Below the pieces are notes generated by a model. The model had not been told where the DNA came from. It searched no databases and was given only the letters and a program-made list of their open reading frames with translations. A program made the translations under genes and the position numbers. Shown piece after piece: positions 52,612 to 62,225 of a DNA stretch of 64,000 nucleotides. How positions within the stretch are numbered: position 1 is the stretch's first letter; every line of letters begins with the position of its first letter. The stretch comes from Cryobacterium sp. (GTDB lineage: Bacteria; Actinomycetota; Actinomycetes; Actinomycetales; Microbacteriaceae), in contig NZ_JAODBG010000093.1 of the NCBI RefSeq assembly GCF_025463825.1, positions 1 to 64,000 of the forward strand, given 5' to 3'.

Positions 52612-53514
52612 ATGACCGTCGCAACAGATCCGTCTCCCGCTTTCGCCGACTACGCCCATCCGGAACGGCTGGTCTCCACCGAGTGGCTGCAGGAGCACCT
52701 GGGCACCCCCGGCCTGGTCGTCGTCGAATCCGACGAAGACGTGATCCTCTACGAGACCGGCCACATCCCGGGTGCGGTCAAGATCGACTGGCACACGGAC
52801 CTCAACGACCCTGTCGAGCGCGACTACATCCACGGCGCGGCCTTCGCCGAGCTGCTCGGCCGCAAGGGCATCCGCCGGGACAGCACCGTCGTGATCTACG
52901 GCGACAAGAGCAACTGGTGGGCGGCATACGCGCTGTGGGTCTTCACCCTGTTCGGGCACTCCGATGTGCGCCTGCTCGACGGCGGCCGCGAGAAGTGGCT
53001 GGCTGAGGGCCGGGAGGTCACCACCGACCGGGAGTTGGCGGAACCGACTGCATACCCGGTGGTGGAGCGTGAGGACGCTCCCATCCGCGCGTACAAGGAG
53101 GATGTGCTGGCGCATTTCGGGCATCCCCTCATCGATGTGCGCTCACCCCAGGAGTACAGCGGCGAACGAACCACCGCCCCGGCCTACCCGGAGGAGGGCG
53201 CGCTGCGGGCCGGCCACATCCCCTCCGCCGCCTCCGTTCCCTGGGCCCGGGCGGCCGCCGAGGACGCCACCTTCCGCTCACGGGCGGAGCTGGACGCCAT
53301 CTACCGCGACGAAGCCGGCCTCACCGGGGACGAGCCGGTGATCGCGTACTGCCGCATCGGTGAACGCTCCAGCCACACCTGGTTCGTGCTGACGCACCTG
53401 CTGGGCCTGGAGAACGTGCGCAACTACGACGGCTCCTGGACCGAATGGGGCAGCGCCGTCCGCGTGCCGATCGTGCAGGGCGCCGACGCCGGTGCGGCGC
53501 CGCAGCCGCGATGA
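52612..53514 (+). CDS. sseA: Thiosulfate/mercaptopyruvate sulfurtransferase (two rhodanese domains)
   Basis: 300 aa. An inactive N-terminal rhodanese domain (about 20-140: [35 protein letters not shown]) precedes a catalytic one ([20 protein letters not shown], then [20 protein letters not shown]) with the active Cys at about 247. The CRIGERSSH loop is the actinobacterial thiosulfate sulfurtransferase form. ATG at 52612 follows AGGAGG. The SufE gene follows after 75 nt, so both may serve sulfur transfer. Confidence 0.94.
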   Translation: MTVATDPSPAFADYAHPERLVSTEWLQEHLGTPGLVVVESDEDVILYETGHIPGAVKIDWHTDLNDPVERDYIHGAAFAELLGRKGIRRDSTVVIYGDKSNWWAAYALWVFTLFGHSDVRLLDGGREKWLAEGREVTTDRELAEPTAYPVVEREDAPIRAYKEDVLAHFGHPLIDVRSPQEYSGERTTAPAYPEEGALRAGHIPSAASVPWARAAAEDATFRSRAELDAIYRDEAGLTGDEPVIAYCRIGERSSHTWFVLTHLLGLENVRNYDGSWTEWGSAVRVPIVQGADAGAAPQPR

Positions 53515-53589
53515 GCGCCGCACTGACGACGCCGGCCCCGGCGCCTGCCGCCGGACACTCCGAGGCCGGCCTGTGGGACAATTGAGACG

Positions 53590-54036
53590 ATGACAACACG
53601 TGACCTGCCCAGCCAGCTCGCCGAGATTCGCGAGGACTTCCTGGCACTGGAACAACCGGACCGACTGCAACTGCTGCTCGAGTTCTCCAACGAGCTTCCC
53701 GCCCTCCCGGAGCGGTACCGCGACCACCCCGACCTCTTCGAGCGAGTCGTGGAGTGCCAGTCACCGGTGTTCATCTTCGTCGAGGTGGACCCGGCCGGCC
53801 TGGTCCACCTCTACGCCACCGCCCCGGCGGAGTCCCCCACCACCCGCGGCTTCGCGTCGATCCTGGCGCAGGGCCTCGACGGGCTCTCAGTGGATGCCGT
53901 TCTGGGAGTTCCCGACGACTTCCCACAGACGATCGGTCTCAGCCAGGCGGTGTCGCCGCTGCGCCTTCGCGGCATGACCGCGATGCTCGGCCGCACCAAG
54001 CGGCAGCTGCGCGAGCGCACGGCGGCACTGGCCTAG
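53590..54036 (+). CDS. sufE: SufE family sulfur-acceptor protein
   Basis: 148 aa. Full-length SufE fold with the acceptor Cys56 in RVVECQSPVFIFVEVDP and the C-terminal LGRTKRQLRE helix. SufE takes sulfane sulfur from a cysteine desulfurase for Fe-S cluster assembly. In actinobacteria it is usually paired with a sulfurtransferase as here, not with the suf operon, so its donor could be the adjacent enzyme. This pairing is inference. Confidence 0.93.
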   Translation: MTTRDLPSQLAEIREDFLALEQPDRLQLLLEFSNELPALPERYRDHPDLFERVVECQSPVFIFVEVDPAGLVHLYATAPAESPTTRGFASILAQGLDGLSVDAVLGVPDDFPQTIGLSQAVSPLRLRGMTAMLGRTKRQLRERTAALA

Positions 54037-54069
54037 CCGGTTCCCTACGGCTGGCGCCGGCCGGGCTCG

Positions 54070-55305
54070 CTACGCACCCCTCGCGGTATCGGCCGACTCG
54101 ATCGCGGGACGCGCGGAAGCCAGTTCGGTCAGCCAGCCCAGCATCGCCCCGTTCCAGGCGGCAGGGTCGTAGTTCCAGAGCTTGGTGTGCCGTGCCCCGG
54201 CGAACGGCACCAGGGTGACGATGTCCGGCCGGCGCTCGGCGAGCTTCCGGGACGGCGCCGATGGCACGTATCCGTCGTCGTCGCTGTGCAGGATCAGGAT
54301 CGGCACGCTCAGGTCGTCCGCCCGGGCCACGAAGTCCAGGCGGGGGAAGTCGATCGGCAGGTGCAGACCCGTCACGATTCGGCCCCAGCGCCTACCCATC
54401 ACAACCAGCGCACCGCGCACCACCGGCGCGGGCAGCCGGAGCAGCAGCGCCTGGTAGGCCACGACATCCGCCCAGTCGATCACAGGAGACTCCAGCACGA
54501 CCCCGAGCAGCCGGCCGTCATGGGAGGCTCTGGTGGCGGCCTGCAGGGAGATGGCGCCGCCCATGGACCAGCCCATCAACACAATCCCAGTGGCCCCGTG
54601 CCGCAGGGCGTAATCGATGGCCGCCTCCACGTCGCGCCACTCGGTGTCCCCCAGTCCGAAGCGGCCGTCGGCGCTGGCCGGCGCGTCCCCGTCATTGCGG
54701 TAGGAGATCAGCAGCGACGTATAGCCGGCCGCGTGGAACACCGGGGCTGCGCGCAGGGTCTCCTGCCGGCGCACACCGCGCCCGTGCACCAGGATCGCCC
54801 AGCGGCCGGTCGGCGTGGCAGCCGGGATCAGCCACGCCGGGGCCTCGCCGCGGTCGGTGCTCACCGTCACGTCCTCGAAGTCGAGGCCGAGGTCCCACGG
54901 CCCGAGGAACGAATACCCGCCCAGCCGACCCCTTGCCGCGGCGGCGAGATCGCCGTAGTCGACGCCTAGGATGCGGCGGGTGACACTGGTCGCCGAACTG
55001 TTCTCGATCCCGCCCAGGCGGGCGTGGCCGGAATCGGCCGAGAACCAGAAACTATAGTCGCCGGGCAGCACCGAATCCGCGGTGGGCGCGAGCGTGATGG
55101 TGCCGGCGTCGAGGTCCACACCCCAGACCCTGGTGTCGTCGGTTCTTGTGGTGGGCGGCGTCACGATCCGGCGTGCCATCACAGCTGTCAGGACGCCGAC
55201 GGCGAGTGACGCGGCCGCCGACACGGCGAGTACCCCTCCCAGCAGCACCAGCCCGGCCGATGCCAGGGACGGTCCGGACGAGCGTCGTGCCTCGTGATCG
55301 GCCAT
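54070..55305 (-). CDS. Membrane-anchored alpha/beta hydrolase
   Basis: 411 aa. A membrane helix at about 15-45 (GLVLLGGVLAVSAAASLAVG) anchors a long beta-rich region (about 50-150), then an alpha/beta hydrolase domain. The nucleophile Ser is in VLMGWSMGGAISL, the acid in LILHSDDDGYVPS and the His in GARHTKLW. The oxyanion region is VHGRGVRRQE. Lipase/esterase or peptidase activity is possible; substrate unknown. Convergent with sufE, divergent from the DUF3000 gene. Confidence 0.88.
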   Translation of the reverse strand: MADHEARRSSGPSLASAGLVLLGGVLAVSAAASLAVGVLTAVMARRIVTPPTTRTDDTRVWGVDLDAGTITLAPTADSVLPGDYSFWFSADSGHARLGGIENSSATSVTRRILGVDYGDLAAAARGRLGGYSFLGPWDLGLDFEDVTVSTDRGEAPAWLIPAATPTGRWAILVHGRGVRRQETLRAAPVFHAAGYTSLLISYRNDGDAPASADGRFGLGDTEWRDVEAAIDYALRHGATGIVLMGWSMGGAISLQAATRASHDGRLLGVVLESPVIDWADVVAYQALLLRLPAPVVRGALVVMGRRWGRIVTGLHLPIDFPRLDFVARADDLSVPILILHSDDDGYVPSAPSRKLAERRPDIVTLVPFAGARHTKLWNYDPAAWNGAMLGWLTELASARPAIESADTARGA

Positions 55306-55370
55306 AACCTACCTCCGCGCTACTCGGCGTGCCTCGCACCAGCGCACGGAAAAAACTCTAGTCTGCAGAC

Positions 55371-56381
55371 GTGCCCGATATAGAGGATGAGCCCCAGCGC
55401 CCCGCGCAGTTCGCCGCGGCGCTCGACGCCATCCGTCACGCCCGGCCGCGATCCGAGCTGGTCGTCACCGAGATTCCGGCGCCGGGAAACCTGGCGCCGT
55501 ACGCTATCGCGCTCTCGGCCGATGTGGCGCCGGTGCGGCACGGAAGCGACTCGGACTTCGGCACCGGGCGCTTCATCCTGCTCTACGACCCCGACGAACC
55601 GGACAGCTGGGGCGGACCGTTCCGGGTGGTCTGCTTCGCGCAGGCCCCCCTCGAGACCGACATCGGCATCGACCCGTTCCTCGCCGAGGTGGCCTGGGCC
55701 TGGCTCGTCGACGCCCTGGACACCCGGGGCGCCGTATACACCGCCGCATCCGGCACGGCCACCAAGATCCTGTCCTCGGGTTTCGGCGAACTCGCCCGTC
55801 AGGGTGACGGCGCACAGATCGAACTGCGCGCCTCCTGGAGCCCGCTGAACAACGACCTCGCCGCCCACGTCGAAGGCTGGGGCGAGCTGCTCTGCATGTT
55901 GGCCGGTCTGCCCCCGGCCGGCGAGATGCCCACCCCGCCCCGCGGGCCGCATCCGGCCGGCACCGAGGCTGCCCCGCCTGCTCCCCAGAGCCGAACCGAT
56001 TCCGGGGACGGAATCACCCTCGGCCCCCTCGAAGGGATCGGCCCGACTTCGCCCACGGGGCGACGCAGCGGCCCCGGACTGCATACGCTTGGAGTGGTCG
56101 CCCCCGGCCAGGAGCCCGGCGGCAAGGAAACGGCCGGTGCCCCGATCACCGGCCCCGATGAGCGCGGCGCTGAGCGCACCGCCAGGGAGTCCGTGGGAAT
56201 GAACGTCATTGCAGTACACACGGGCGGAGCCGATCCGGTCGGACTCGCCACCGCGCAGGGCAGTACCGGCCACAGTTTCTTCGCCGGCGGCCATGACCCG
56301 GGTGCGGCCGTACCGAGCACCCGTGCACCGAGCATGCTCGGCGTCGCAGACCTGTCGGCGCGTCGTGCAGCCCGTGGCTGA
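55371..56381 (+). CDS. DUF3000 domain-containing protein with C-terminal extension
   Basis: 336 aa. DUF3000 covers about residues 1-190 (AQFAAALDAIRHARPRSELV, SDFGTGRFILLYDPDEPDSW, SFGFGEL-like and SWSPLNNDLAAHVEGWGELL). Function is unknown but the family is an actinobacterial marker beside RNase D and dxs. The last about 140 residues are Pro/Gly/Thr-rich with no domain seen, and the 3' end overlaps the next gene's start by eight bases. GTG start at 55371. Confidence 0.88.
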   Translation: MPDIEDEPQRPAQFAAALDAIRHARPRSELVVTEIPAPGNLAPYAIALSADVAPVRHGSDSDFGTGRFILLYDPDEPDSWGGPFRVVCFAQAPLETDIGIDPFLAEVAWAWLVDALDTRGAVYTAASGTATKILSSGFGELARQGDGAQIELRASWSPLNNDLAAHVEGWGELLCMLAGLPPAGEMPTPPRGPHPAGTEAAPPAPQSRTDSGDGITLGPLEGIGPTSPTGRRSGPGLHTLGVVAPGQEPGGKETAGAPITGPDERGAERTARESVGMNVIAVHTGGADPVGLATAQGSTGHSFFAGGHDPGAAVPSTRAPSMLGVADLSARRAARG

Positions 56382-57585
56382 CCGCGCGATGGTGGGCCAC
56401 CAGGTCATCGACAGCCGCGCGGCCTACCTTGCGGCCGTCGACAAACTCGCCGCCGGCACCGGCCCCATCGGCATCGACGCCGAGCGCGCATCCGGCTTCA
56501 CCTACTCCCAGCGCGCCTATTTGATCCAGCTCTACCGCCGCGATGCCGGCACCTTCCTCTTCGACCCGCCGGCCATCGGCGACTTCAGTGGACTCAACGA
56601 AGCCCTGGCCGGGGAGGAATGGATCCTGCACGCCGCCAGCCAGGACCTCGCCTGTCTGCGCGAGGTCGGACTGGACCCCGGCCGCATCTTCGACACCGAG
56701 CTCGCCGCCCGCCTGCTCGGCCTGCCCCGGGTGGGCCTGGGCACCGTGGTGGAAGAGCTCCTGGGCATCCACCTGGCCAAGGAACACTCCGCGGCCAACT
56801 GGTCCACCCGGCCACTGCCGGAGAGCTGGCTGGTCTACGCCGCCCTCGACGTCGAACTGCTGCCGGACCTGCGCGACAGCATGGTCGACCTGCTCGTCGA
56901 GTCCGGCAAGACCGACATCGCCGACCAGGAATTCGCAGCCGTCCTGGCCAAGGAGGCCAAGCCGGCCCGTGCGGAGCCCTGGCGCCGACTGTCAGGTCTG
57001 CACGCGGTGCGCGGTCAGCGCAACCTGGCCGTAGCCCGCGAACTGTGGGTCGCCAGGGACGCGCTCGCGCAGGAGCTCGACGTCTCCCCCGGCCGGCTGG
57101 TGCCCGACGCGTCCCTGGTGGCCGCCGCTCGAGCGCTGCCGGTGTCCAAGAACGCCCTCGCTGATCTCCGCGAGTTCAACGGCCGGGCCAGCCGCACCGA
57201 ACTAGAGAGATGGTGGCGAGCCATCCAACAGGGCCTGGCCAGCGCCGACCTGCCGTCCGTGAAGGCGAATAGCGACGCCCTGCCCCCGCCGCGGGCCTGG
57301 GCCGACCGTAATCCAGAGGCGGACCTGCGGTTCAAGGCCGCCCGAGCTGCGCTGACGGCCGTCTCCGAAGAGCGCGCGGTGCCGCTGGAGAACCTCCTGA
57401 CGCCCGAGCACCTGCGCCGCGTATCGTGGCAGCCGCCGGAACCCGCAGACGCCGACGCCGTCGGGAACGCGCTCGCCCAACTCGGCGCGCGGACGTGGCA
57501 AATTGAGGCGACCGCACAACTAATAGCTGATGCCTTTGTGGAAGTCCACCAAAGCGACGACCTTCCCTCCGAGCCGGTTTCGTAG
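56374..57585 (+). CDS. rnd: Ribonuclease D-like 3'-5' exonuclease with HRDC domain
   Basis: 403 aa. The DEDD exonuclease core shows Exo I GPIGIDAERASG, Exo II WILHAASQDLACLREVGLDP and Exo III ESWLVYAALDVELLPDLR. One HRDC domain follows (LWVARDALAQELDVSPGRLV, then PVSKNALADLREFNG). It is expected to trim tRNA and other RNA 3' ends. GTG at 56374 is chosen, with ATG 56389 as an alternative. The gene sits between DUF3000 and fadA, the usual actinobacterial place. Confidence 0.93.
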   Translation: MADRAMVGHQVIDSRAAYLAAVDKLAAGTGPIGIDAERASGFTYSQRAYLIQLYRRDAGTFLFDPPAIGDFSGLNEALAGEEWILHAASQDLACLREVGLDPGRIFDTELAARLLGLPRVGLGTVVEELLGIHLAKEHSAANWSTRPLPESWLVYAALDVELLPDLRDSMVDLLVESGKTDIADQEFAAVLAKEAKPARAEPWRRLSGLHAVRGQRNLAVARELWVARDALAQELDVSPGRLVPDASLVAAARALPVSKNALADLREFNGRASRTELERWWRAIQQGLASADLPSVKANSDALPPPRAWADRNPEADLRFKAARAALTAVSEERAVPLENLLTPEHLRRVSWQPPEPADADAVGNALAQLGARTWQIEATAQLIADAFVEVHQSDDLPSEPVS

Positions 57586-57662
57586 GAAGAGTCAAAGGAT
57601 TCCCTCCGGTTAAACGCTCACCCTAGGATCGTGCGATACCTGTTTTGAGTGATGGAGGCAAA

Positions 57663-58868
57663 GTGGCCGAGAGAACTGAAGTCGTCTTCGTGGACGGAGT
57701 CCGGACCCCGTTCGGTCGGGCCGGCGAGAAGGGTATGTACTGGGATACCCGCGCCGACGACCTGGTCGTCAAGGCGATCACCGCGTTGATGGAACGAAAC
57801 CCGAACGTGCCCGGCGACCGTATCGACGATGTCGCCATCGCCGCGACCACCCAGGCCGGGGACCAGGGCCTGACCCTGGGCCGCACGGCCGCCCTGCTGG
57901 CCGGCCTGCCGGTCTCCGTGCCCGGTTTCGCAATCGACCGGATGTGCGCCGGGGCGATGACCTCGGTCACCACCATGGGCGCGGCGATCGGTTTCGGCGC
58001 CTACGACCTCGCCATAGCCGGCGGTGTCGAACACATGGGACGGCACCCCATGGGCGCCGGGGTGGACCCCAACCCGCGTTTCCTCAGCGAACGGTTGGTC
58101 AGCGAGGACGCCCTGAATATGGGCGCCACCGCGGAGCGGATCCACGACCGGTTCCCCGAGTACACCAAGGAGCGCTCGGACCGCTTCGCCCTGCGCAGCC
58201 AGCAGAAGGTGGCCGCCGCGTACGCCGCCGGCAAGATCCAGCCCGACCTGGTCTCCGTCGCCACCCGCAGCGACGCCGGCTGGGGCCTGGCCACCCGCGA
58301 CGAGGCTCCCCGCCCGGAAACCACCCTGGAGGGCCTCGCCGCCCTGAGGACGCCGTTCCGTCCGCACGGCCGTATCACCGCGGGCAATGCCTCGGGCCTC
58401 AACGACGGCGCCACCGCGTGCCTTCTGGCCAGCGGCGCCACCGCCAAGGAACTCGGCCTGAGCGTGAAGATGAAGCTCGTGAGCTTCGCCTTCGCCGGCG
58501 TCGAACCCGAGGTGATGGGTCTGGGCCCGGTGCCCTCCACCGAGAAGGCACTGCGCAAGGCCGGCCTGTCGATCACCGACATCGGCCTCTTCGAGCTCAA
58601 TGAGGCATTCGCCGTCCAGGTGATCTCCTTTCTGGACCACTTCGGCATCGACGACGACGATCCCCGGGTCAACGAATACGGCGGAGCCATCGCCATCGGC
58701 CACCCGCTCGCGTCCTCCGGCGTCCGCCTGATGAACCAGCTCGCCGCCCAGTTCGCCGATCATCCCGAGGTGCGTTACGGCGTCACCGCCATGTGCATCG
58801 GCCTCGGCCAGGGCGGCACCGTCATTTGGGAGAATCCGCACTTCAACAAGAAGGCAGCGAAGCGATGA
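57663..58868 (+). CDS. fadA: Acetyl-CoA acyltransferase (thiolase)
   Basis: 401 aa. Thiolase with the active-site Cys in AIDRMCAGAMTSVTTMG, the His motif AIAIGHPLASSGVRLMNQLA and the second Cys in YGVTAMCIGLGQGGTVIWE. It performs the last step of fatty-acid beta-oxidation. GTG at 57663 with GGAGG four bases before is preferred to TTG 57645. The stop overlaps the fadB start (ATGA), so the two subunits are translated together. Confidence 0.95.
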   Translation: MAERTEVVFVDGVRTPFGRAGEKGMYWDTRADDLVVKAITALMERNPNVPGDRIDDVAIAATTQAGDQGLTLGRTAALLAGLPVSVPGFAIDRMCAGAMTSVTTMGAAIGFGAYDLAIAGGVEHMGRHPMGAGVDPNPRFLSERLVSEDALNMGATAERIHDRFPEYTKERSDRFALRSQQKVAAAYAAGKIQPDLVSVATRSDAGWGLATRDEAPRPETTLEGLAALRTPFRPHGRITAGNASGLNDGATACLLASGATAKELGLSVKMKLVSFAFAGVEPEVMGLGPVPSTEKALRKAGLSITDIGLFELNEAFAVQVISFLDHFGIDDDDPRVNEYGGAIAIGHPLASSGVRLMNQLAAQFADHPEVRYGVTAMCIGLGQGGTVIWENPHFNKKAAKR

Positions 58869-61060
58869 CCGACAACACCACAGCCACCGGCGGCACCGAC
58901 TACACCGCCGTGGACTTCTCCCCCCTCGTCGAACTCTTCGGCGACGAGGTCGTCACGCACTCCCTGGTGCGGGACATCCCGCTCTCCGATGGACGCACCC
59001 TCGCCCTGCTCACCCTCGACAACGGGCGAGACCACACTCGGCCCAACACCCTGGGGCCGCTCACCCTGCTGGAACTCAGCACCGCACTGGACGACCTCAA
59101 CGCGCGGGCCGGCCGGGGCGAAATCCACGGCGTCGCCGTCACCGGAAAGCCGTTCATCCTGGCGGCCGGCGCCGACCTCAGCAAGGTCACCGAGATCCCG
59201 TCCCGCCACGTGGGCAAGCTGCTGGCGCAGCTCGGCCACCACGCCCTCGGCAAGCTGGGCACGCTGGGCGTGCCCTCATTCGTGTTCATCAACGGGCTGG
59301 CACTCGGTGGCGGCCTCGAGATCGCGCTGAACGCCGACTATCGCACGGTCGATGCGACGGTGCCGGCGATAGCGTTGCCCGAGGTCTTCCTCGGCCTGAT
59401 CCCCGGCTGGGGCGGGTCGTACCTGCTGCCCAACCTGGTCGGCATTGAAAACGCCCTCAAGGTGATCGTCGAGAACCCGCTCAAGAACAACCGCACCCTC
59501 ACCGGCGCCGATGCCCTCGACCTGGGTATCGCCGACACCATGTTCCGGTCGGTGAGCTTCCTCGAAGACTCGATCCGCTGGGCCGACGGCGTTCTCGCGG
59601 GCACCATCACCGTGAACCGTCCCCAACTGCCGGGCAAGATCGAACGCCTGGTCAAGTGGGATGCCGCCATCGGCATCGCCCGCAAGACGCTGCAGAACCG
59701 GATCGGCACGATCGCGACCTCCCCGTACGCCGCCCTCGACCTGGTGAAGGCCGCCAAGAGCGGCACCAGGGACGAAGGCTTCACCCGCGAGGACGACGCC
59801 CTGGCCGACCTCATCTCCGGCGACCAGCTGCCGGCGAGCATCTACGCGTTCAACCTTGTTCAGAAGCGCGCCAAGCGGCCCGCCGGCGCCCCCGACAAGG
59901 CCCTGGCGCGCCCGATCACGAAGGTCGGCGTGATCGGCGCCGGCCTGATGGCCAGCCAGTTCGCCCTCCTCTTCGTGCGACGGCTTAAGGTGCCTGTGGT
60001 GATCACCGACCTCGACCAGGCCCGGGTCGACAAGGGCGTGGCCTACATCCACGGTGAGATCGCCACTCTGCAGGCCAAGGGCCGGATCAACCCCGACGAG
60101 GCCAACCGGCTGCGCGCCCTCGTCACCGGCACCACCGACAAGGCCGACTTCTCCGACGCGGACTGGGTCATCGAGGCGGTCTTCGAGGAACTCGGGGTGA
60201 AGCAGGACGTCTTCGCCGAAATCGAGAAGCACATCTCCCCCACCGCGATCCTGGCCACGAACACCTCGTCGCTGTTGGTGGAGCAGATCGGCGCGAAGCT
60301 GTCCCACCCCGAACGACTGGTCGGCTTCCACTTCTTCAACCCGGTGGCCGTGATGCCGCTGATCGAGGTCGTGAACACGCCCGCGACCGACGAAGCCACC
60401 CTCTCCACGGCCATGGTGATCGCGGAGAAACTGAAAAAGAACGCCGTCATCACCCGGGACACTCCCGGCTTCGTGGTCAACCGGGTGCTCGCCAAGCTCC
60501 TCGGCGAGGCCATGCACGCCGTGGACACGGGCACCCCGTTCGAGGTGGTGAACGGCGCCCTGGCACCGTTCGGTTTGCCGATGACCCCGTTCGAGCTGCT
60601 CGAGTTGGTCGGCCTCAAGGTGGGGGCACACGTGCTGGATACCCACCACTCGGCGTTCCCCGACCGGTTCTTCGACAGCACCAACCTGCACAAGCTCGCC
60701 GAGCACGGCAAGATCCTCGAGCGCAACTCCAAGGGCCAGGTCACCGGCTTCGACAAGGGCGCCCTGAAGATCGTGGCCGGCGGCAGCGCTCCGATGACGG
60801 CGGAGCAGATCCTCCGCCGGGTGGAGGACGGCCTGGCCGACGAGATCAAGCGGATGCTCGACGACGATGTGGTGCACGCCCCGGAGGACATCGACCTGTG
60901 CATGCTCCTCGGAGCGGGCTGGCCGTTCCAGATGGGCGGGGTCACCCCGTACCTCGATCGGGTCGGTGCCAGTGAGCGGGTCTTCGGCGGTACCTTCCAC
61001 ACCCCGATGGTGCGCGGCGTGGGCGCCGACGTGCCCGCCGACAGGAGCGCCTTGCACTAG
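58865..61060 (+). CDS. fadB: Fatty-acid oxidation multifunctional protein (enoyl-CoA hydratase/3-hydroxyacyl-CoA dehydrogenase)
   Basis: 731 aa. The N-terminal crotonase domain (about 70-270) has KPFILAAGADLSKVTE and NGLALGGGLEIALNADYRTV. The 3-hydroxyacyl-CoA dehydrogenase part begins KVGVIGAGLMASQFALLFVR and contains VGFHFFNPVAVMPLIEVVNT and TRDTPGFVVNRVLAKLLGEA. It carries out two middle steps of beta-oxidation in complex with FadA. ATG at 58865 overlaps fadA. The C-terminal domain is complete. Confidence 0.95.
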   Translation: MTDNTTATGGTDYTAVDFSPLVELFGDEVVTHSLVRDIPLSDGRTLALLTLDNGRDHTRPNTLGPLTLLELSTALDDLNARAGRGEIHGVAVTGKPFILAAGADLSKVTEIPSRHVGKLLAQLGHHALGKLGTLGVPSFVFINGLALGGGLEIALNADYRTVDATVPAIALPEVFLGLIPGWGGSYLLPNLVGIENALKVIVENPLKNNRTLTGADALDLGIADTMFRSVSFLEDSIRWADGVLAGTITVNRPQLPGKIERLVKWDAAIGIARKTLQNRIGTIATSPYAALDLVKAAKSGTRDEGFTREDDALADLISGDQLPASIYAFNLVQKRAKRPAGAPDKALARPITKVGVIGAGLMASQFALLFVRRLKVPVVITDLDQARVDKGVAYIHGEIATLQAKGRINPDEANRLRALVTGTTDKADFSDADWVIEAVFEELGVKQDVFAEIEKHISPTAILATNTSSLLVEQIGAKLSHPERLVGFHFFNPVAVMPLIEVVNTPATDEATLSTAMVIAEKLKKNAVITRDTPGFVVNRVLAKLLGEAMHAVDTGTPFEVVNGALAPFGLPMTPFELLELVGLKVGAHVLDTHHSAFPDRFFDSTNLHKLAEHGKILERNSKGQVTGFDKGALKIVAGGSAPMTAEQILRRVEDGLADEIKRMLDDDVVHAPEDIDLCMLLGAGWPFQMGGVTPYLDRVGASERVFGGTFHTPMVRGVGADVPADRSALH

Positions 61061-61070
61061 CAGCCCGCGT

Positions 61071-61138
61071 CAACTGTTGCCCGTACGGACAAATGTGGCC
61101 GGCACACCGGCCACATTTGTCCGTTGCGGTAACAGTTG
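61071..61138. terminator. Very long inverted repeat between convergent genes
   Basis: 34-nt arms are symmetric about 61104.5. The inner 15 nt of loop-proximal stem and more (61086-61102 with 61107-61123) pair perfectly for 17 bp around a CACA loop. The outer eight bases (61071-61078 with 61131-61138) also pair, with a few mismatches between. It lies ten nt after fadB and nine nt after the aldo/keto reductase stop, so it is a bidirectional terminator or a mobile-element footprint. Confidence 0.75.
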
Positions 61139-61146
61139 TGCGTCGG

Positions 61147-62127
61147 TTACCGGTTCAGCGGGGTCATGTCGGCGTAACGGTCGCCGACGGGGGCGCCGAT
61201 CGCGTTCAGCGTGGCCAGCTGGTCGGCGCTGAGGCGCAGCGCGTCCGCCGCCACGTTCTCCTCCAGCCGGCTCACCCGCTTCGTGCCGGGGATGGGCACG
61301 ATGTGCTCGCCCTGGGCCAGCAGCCAGGCCAGGGCCACCTGCGCCGGCGTCGCCGCCAGGTCAGCGGCAACGGCGTCGACCTGTTCGACGATGCGGATGT
61401 TGGCGGCCAGGTTGTCGCCAGCGAAGCGCGGGTTGTCCCGGCGGAAGTCGCCCGAATCCAGCTGATCGAGCGACCGGATGGTGCCGGTCAGGAATCCGCG
61501 ACCCAGTGGCGAATAGGGCACGAAGCCGATCCCGAGCTCGCGCACGAGCGGAAGCAGCTCGGCCTCGGGGTCCCGGCTCCAGAGCGAGTACTCCGTCTGC
61601 AGTGCCGTCACGGGGTGAACGGCGTGCGCCCGCCGGATGGTGGCTGGGGCCGCCTCCGACAGCCCGTAGTGACCGATCAGTCCCTCGGCGATGAGGTCGG
61701 CGAGTGCTCCGACGGTGTCTTCGATGGGCACACCTGGGTCCATCCGGTGCTGGTAGTACAGGTCGATGTGGTCGGTTCCCAGCCGGGCCAGCGAACGTTC
61801 AACCGACAAGCGCACGTTCTGGGGACTGCCGTCCAGGCCGCGGCTGTCGTCGGTGCGGTGCAGGATGGTGCCGAACTTCGTGGCCAGAACCACCTCGTCA
61901 CGCCGTCCCGCCAGCGCCCTGCCGAGCAGTTCCTCGTTGAGGTATGGGCCGTAGATCTCCGCCGTGTCGAACAGGGTGACACCGAGGTCGATGGCGCGGT
62001 GGATGGTGCGGATCGACTCGGCGTCGTCCTGGCCGGCGCCGGAGTAGAACGCGGACATGCCCATGCAGCCGAGGCCGAGCCGGCCTACGTCCAGTGGAGT
62101 GACGGTGCCCAGAGTGGTGTGCTTCAT
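61147..62127 (-). CDS. Aldo/keto reductase
   Basis: 326 aa TIM-barrel NADPH oxidoreductase. [20 protein letters not shown], the catalytic Asp-Tyr in [20 protein letters not shown], Lys in [10 protein letters not shown] and His in [16 protein letters not shown], plus [15 protein letters not shown]. It resembles the YajO/PdxI-like branch. Substrate unknown. It is inserted between fadB and dxs. Confidence 0.92.
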   Translation of the reverse strand: MKHTTLGTVTPLDVGRLGLGCMGMSAFYSGAGQDDAESIRTIHRAIDLGVTLFDTAEIYGPYLNEELLGRALAGRRDEVVLATKFGTILHRTDDSRGLDGSPQNVRLSVERSLARLGTDHIDLYYQHRMDPGVPIEDTVGALADLIAEGLIGHYGLSEAAPATIRRAHAVHPVTALQTEYSLWSRDPEAELLPLVRELGIGFVPYSPLGRGFLTGTIRSLDQLDSGDFRRDNPRFAGDNLAANIRIVEQVDAVAADLAATPAQVALAWLLAQGEHIVPIPGTKRVSRLEENVAADALRLSADQLATLNAIGAPVGDRYADMTPLNR

Positions 62128-62225
62128 GCTGATGCGATCCTTTCGGAGTACTCGGAGGTCTTGTGGTCGCTCGCTGCCGGGGTCGCTCGAGCGCGCTCCA
62201 CGGCACGCCCGGCCGACACCGACGG

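Noticed and set aside
59276-61057. A 593-codon open frame antisense to fadB
   Set aside because: Shadow of a well-conserved gene with no recognisable domain or ribosome-binding site.
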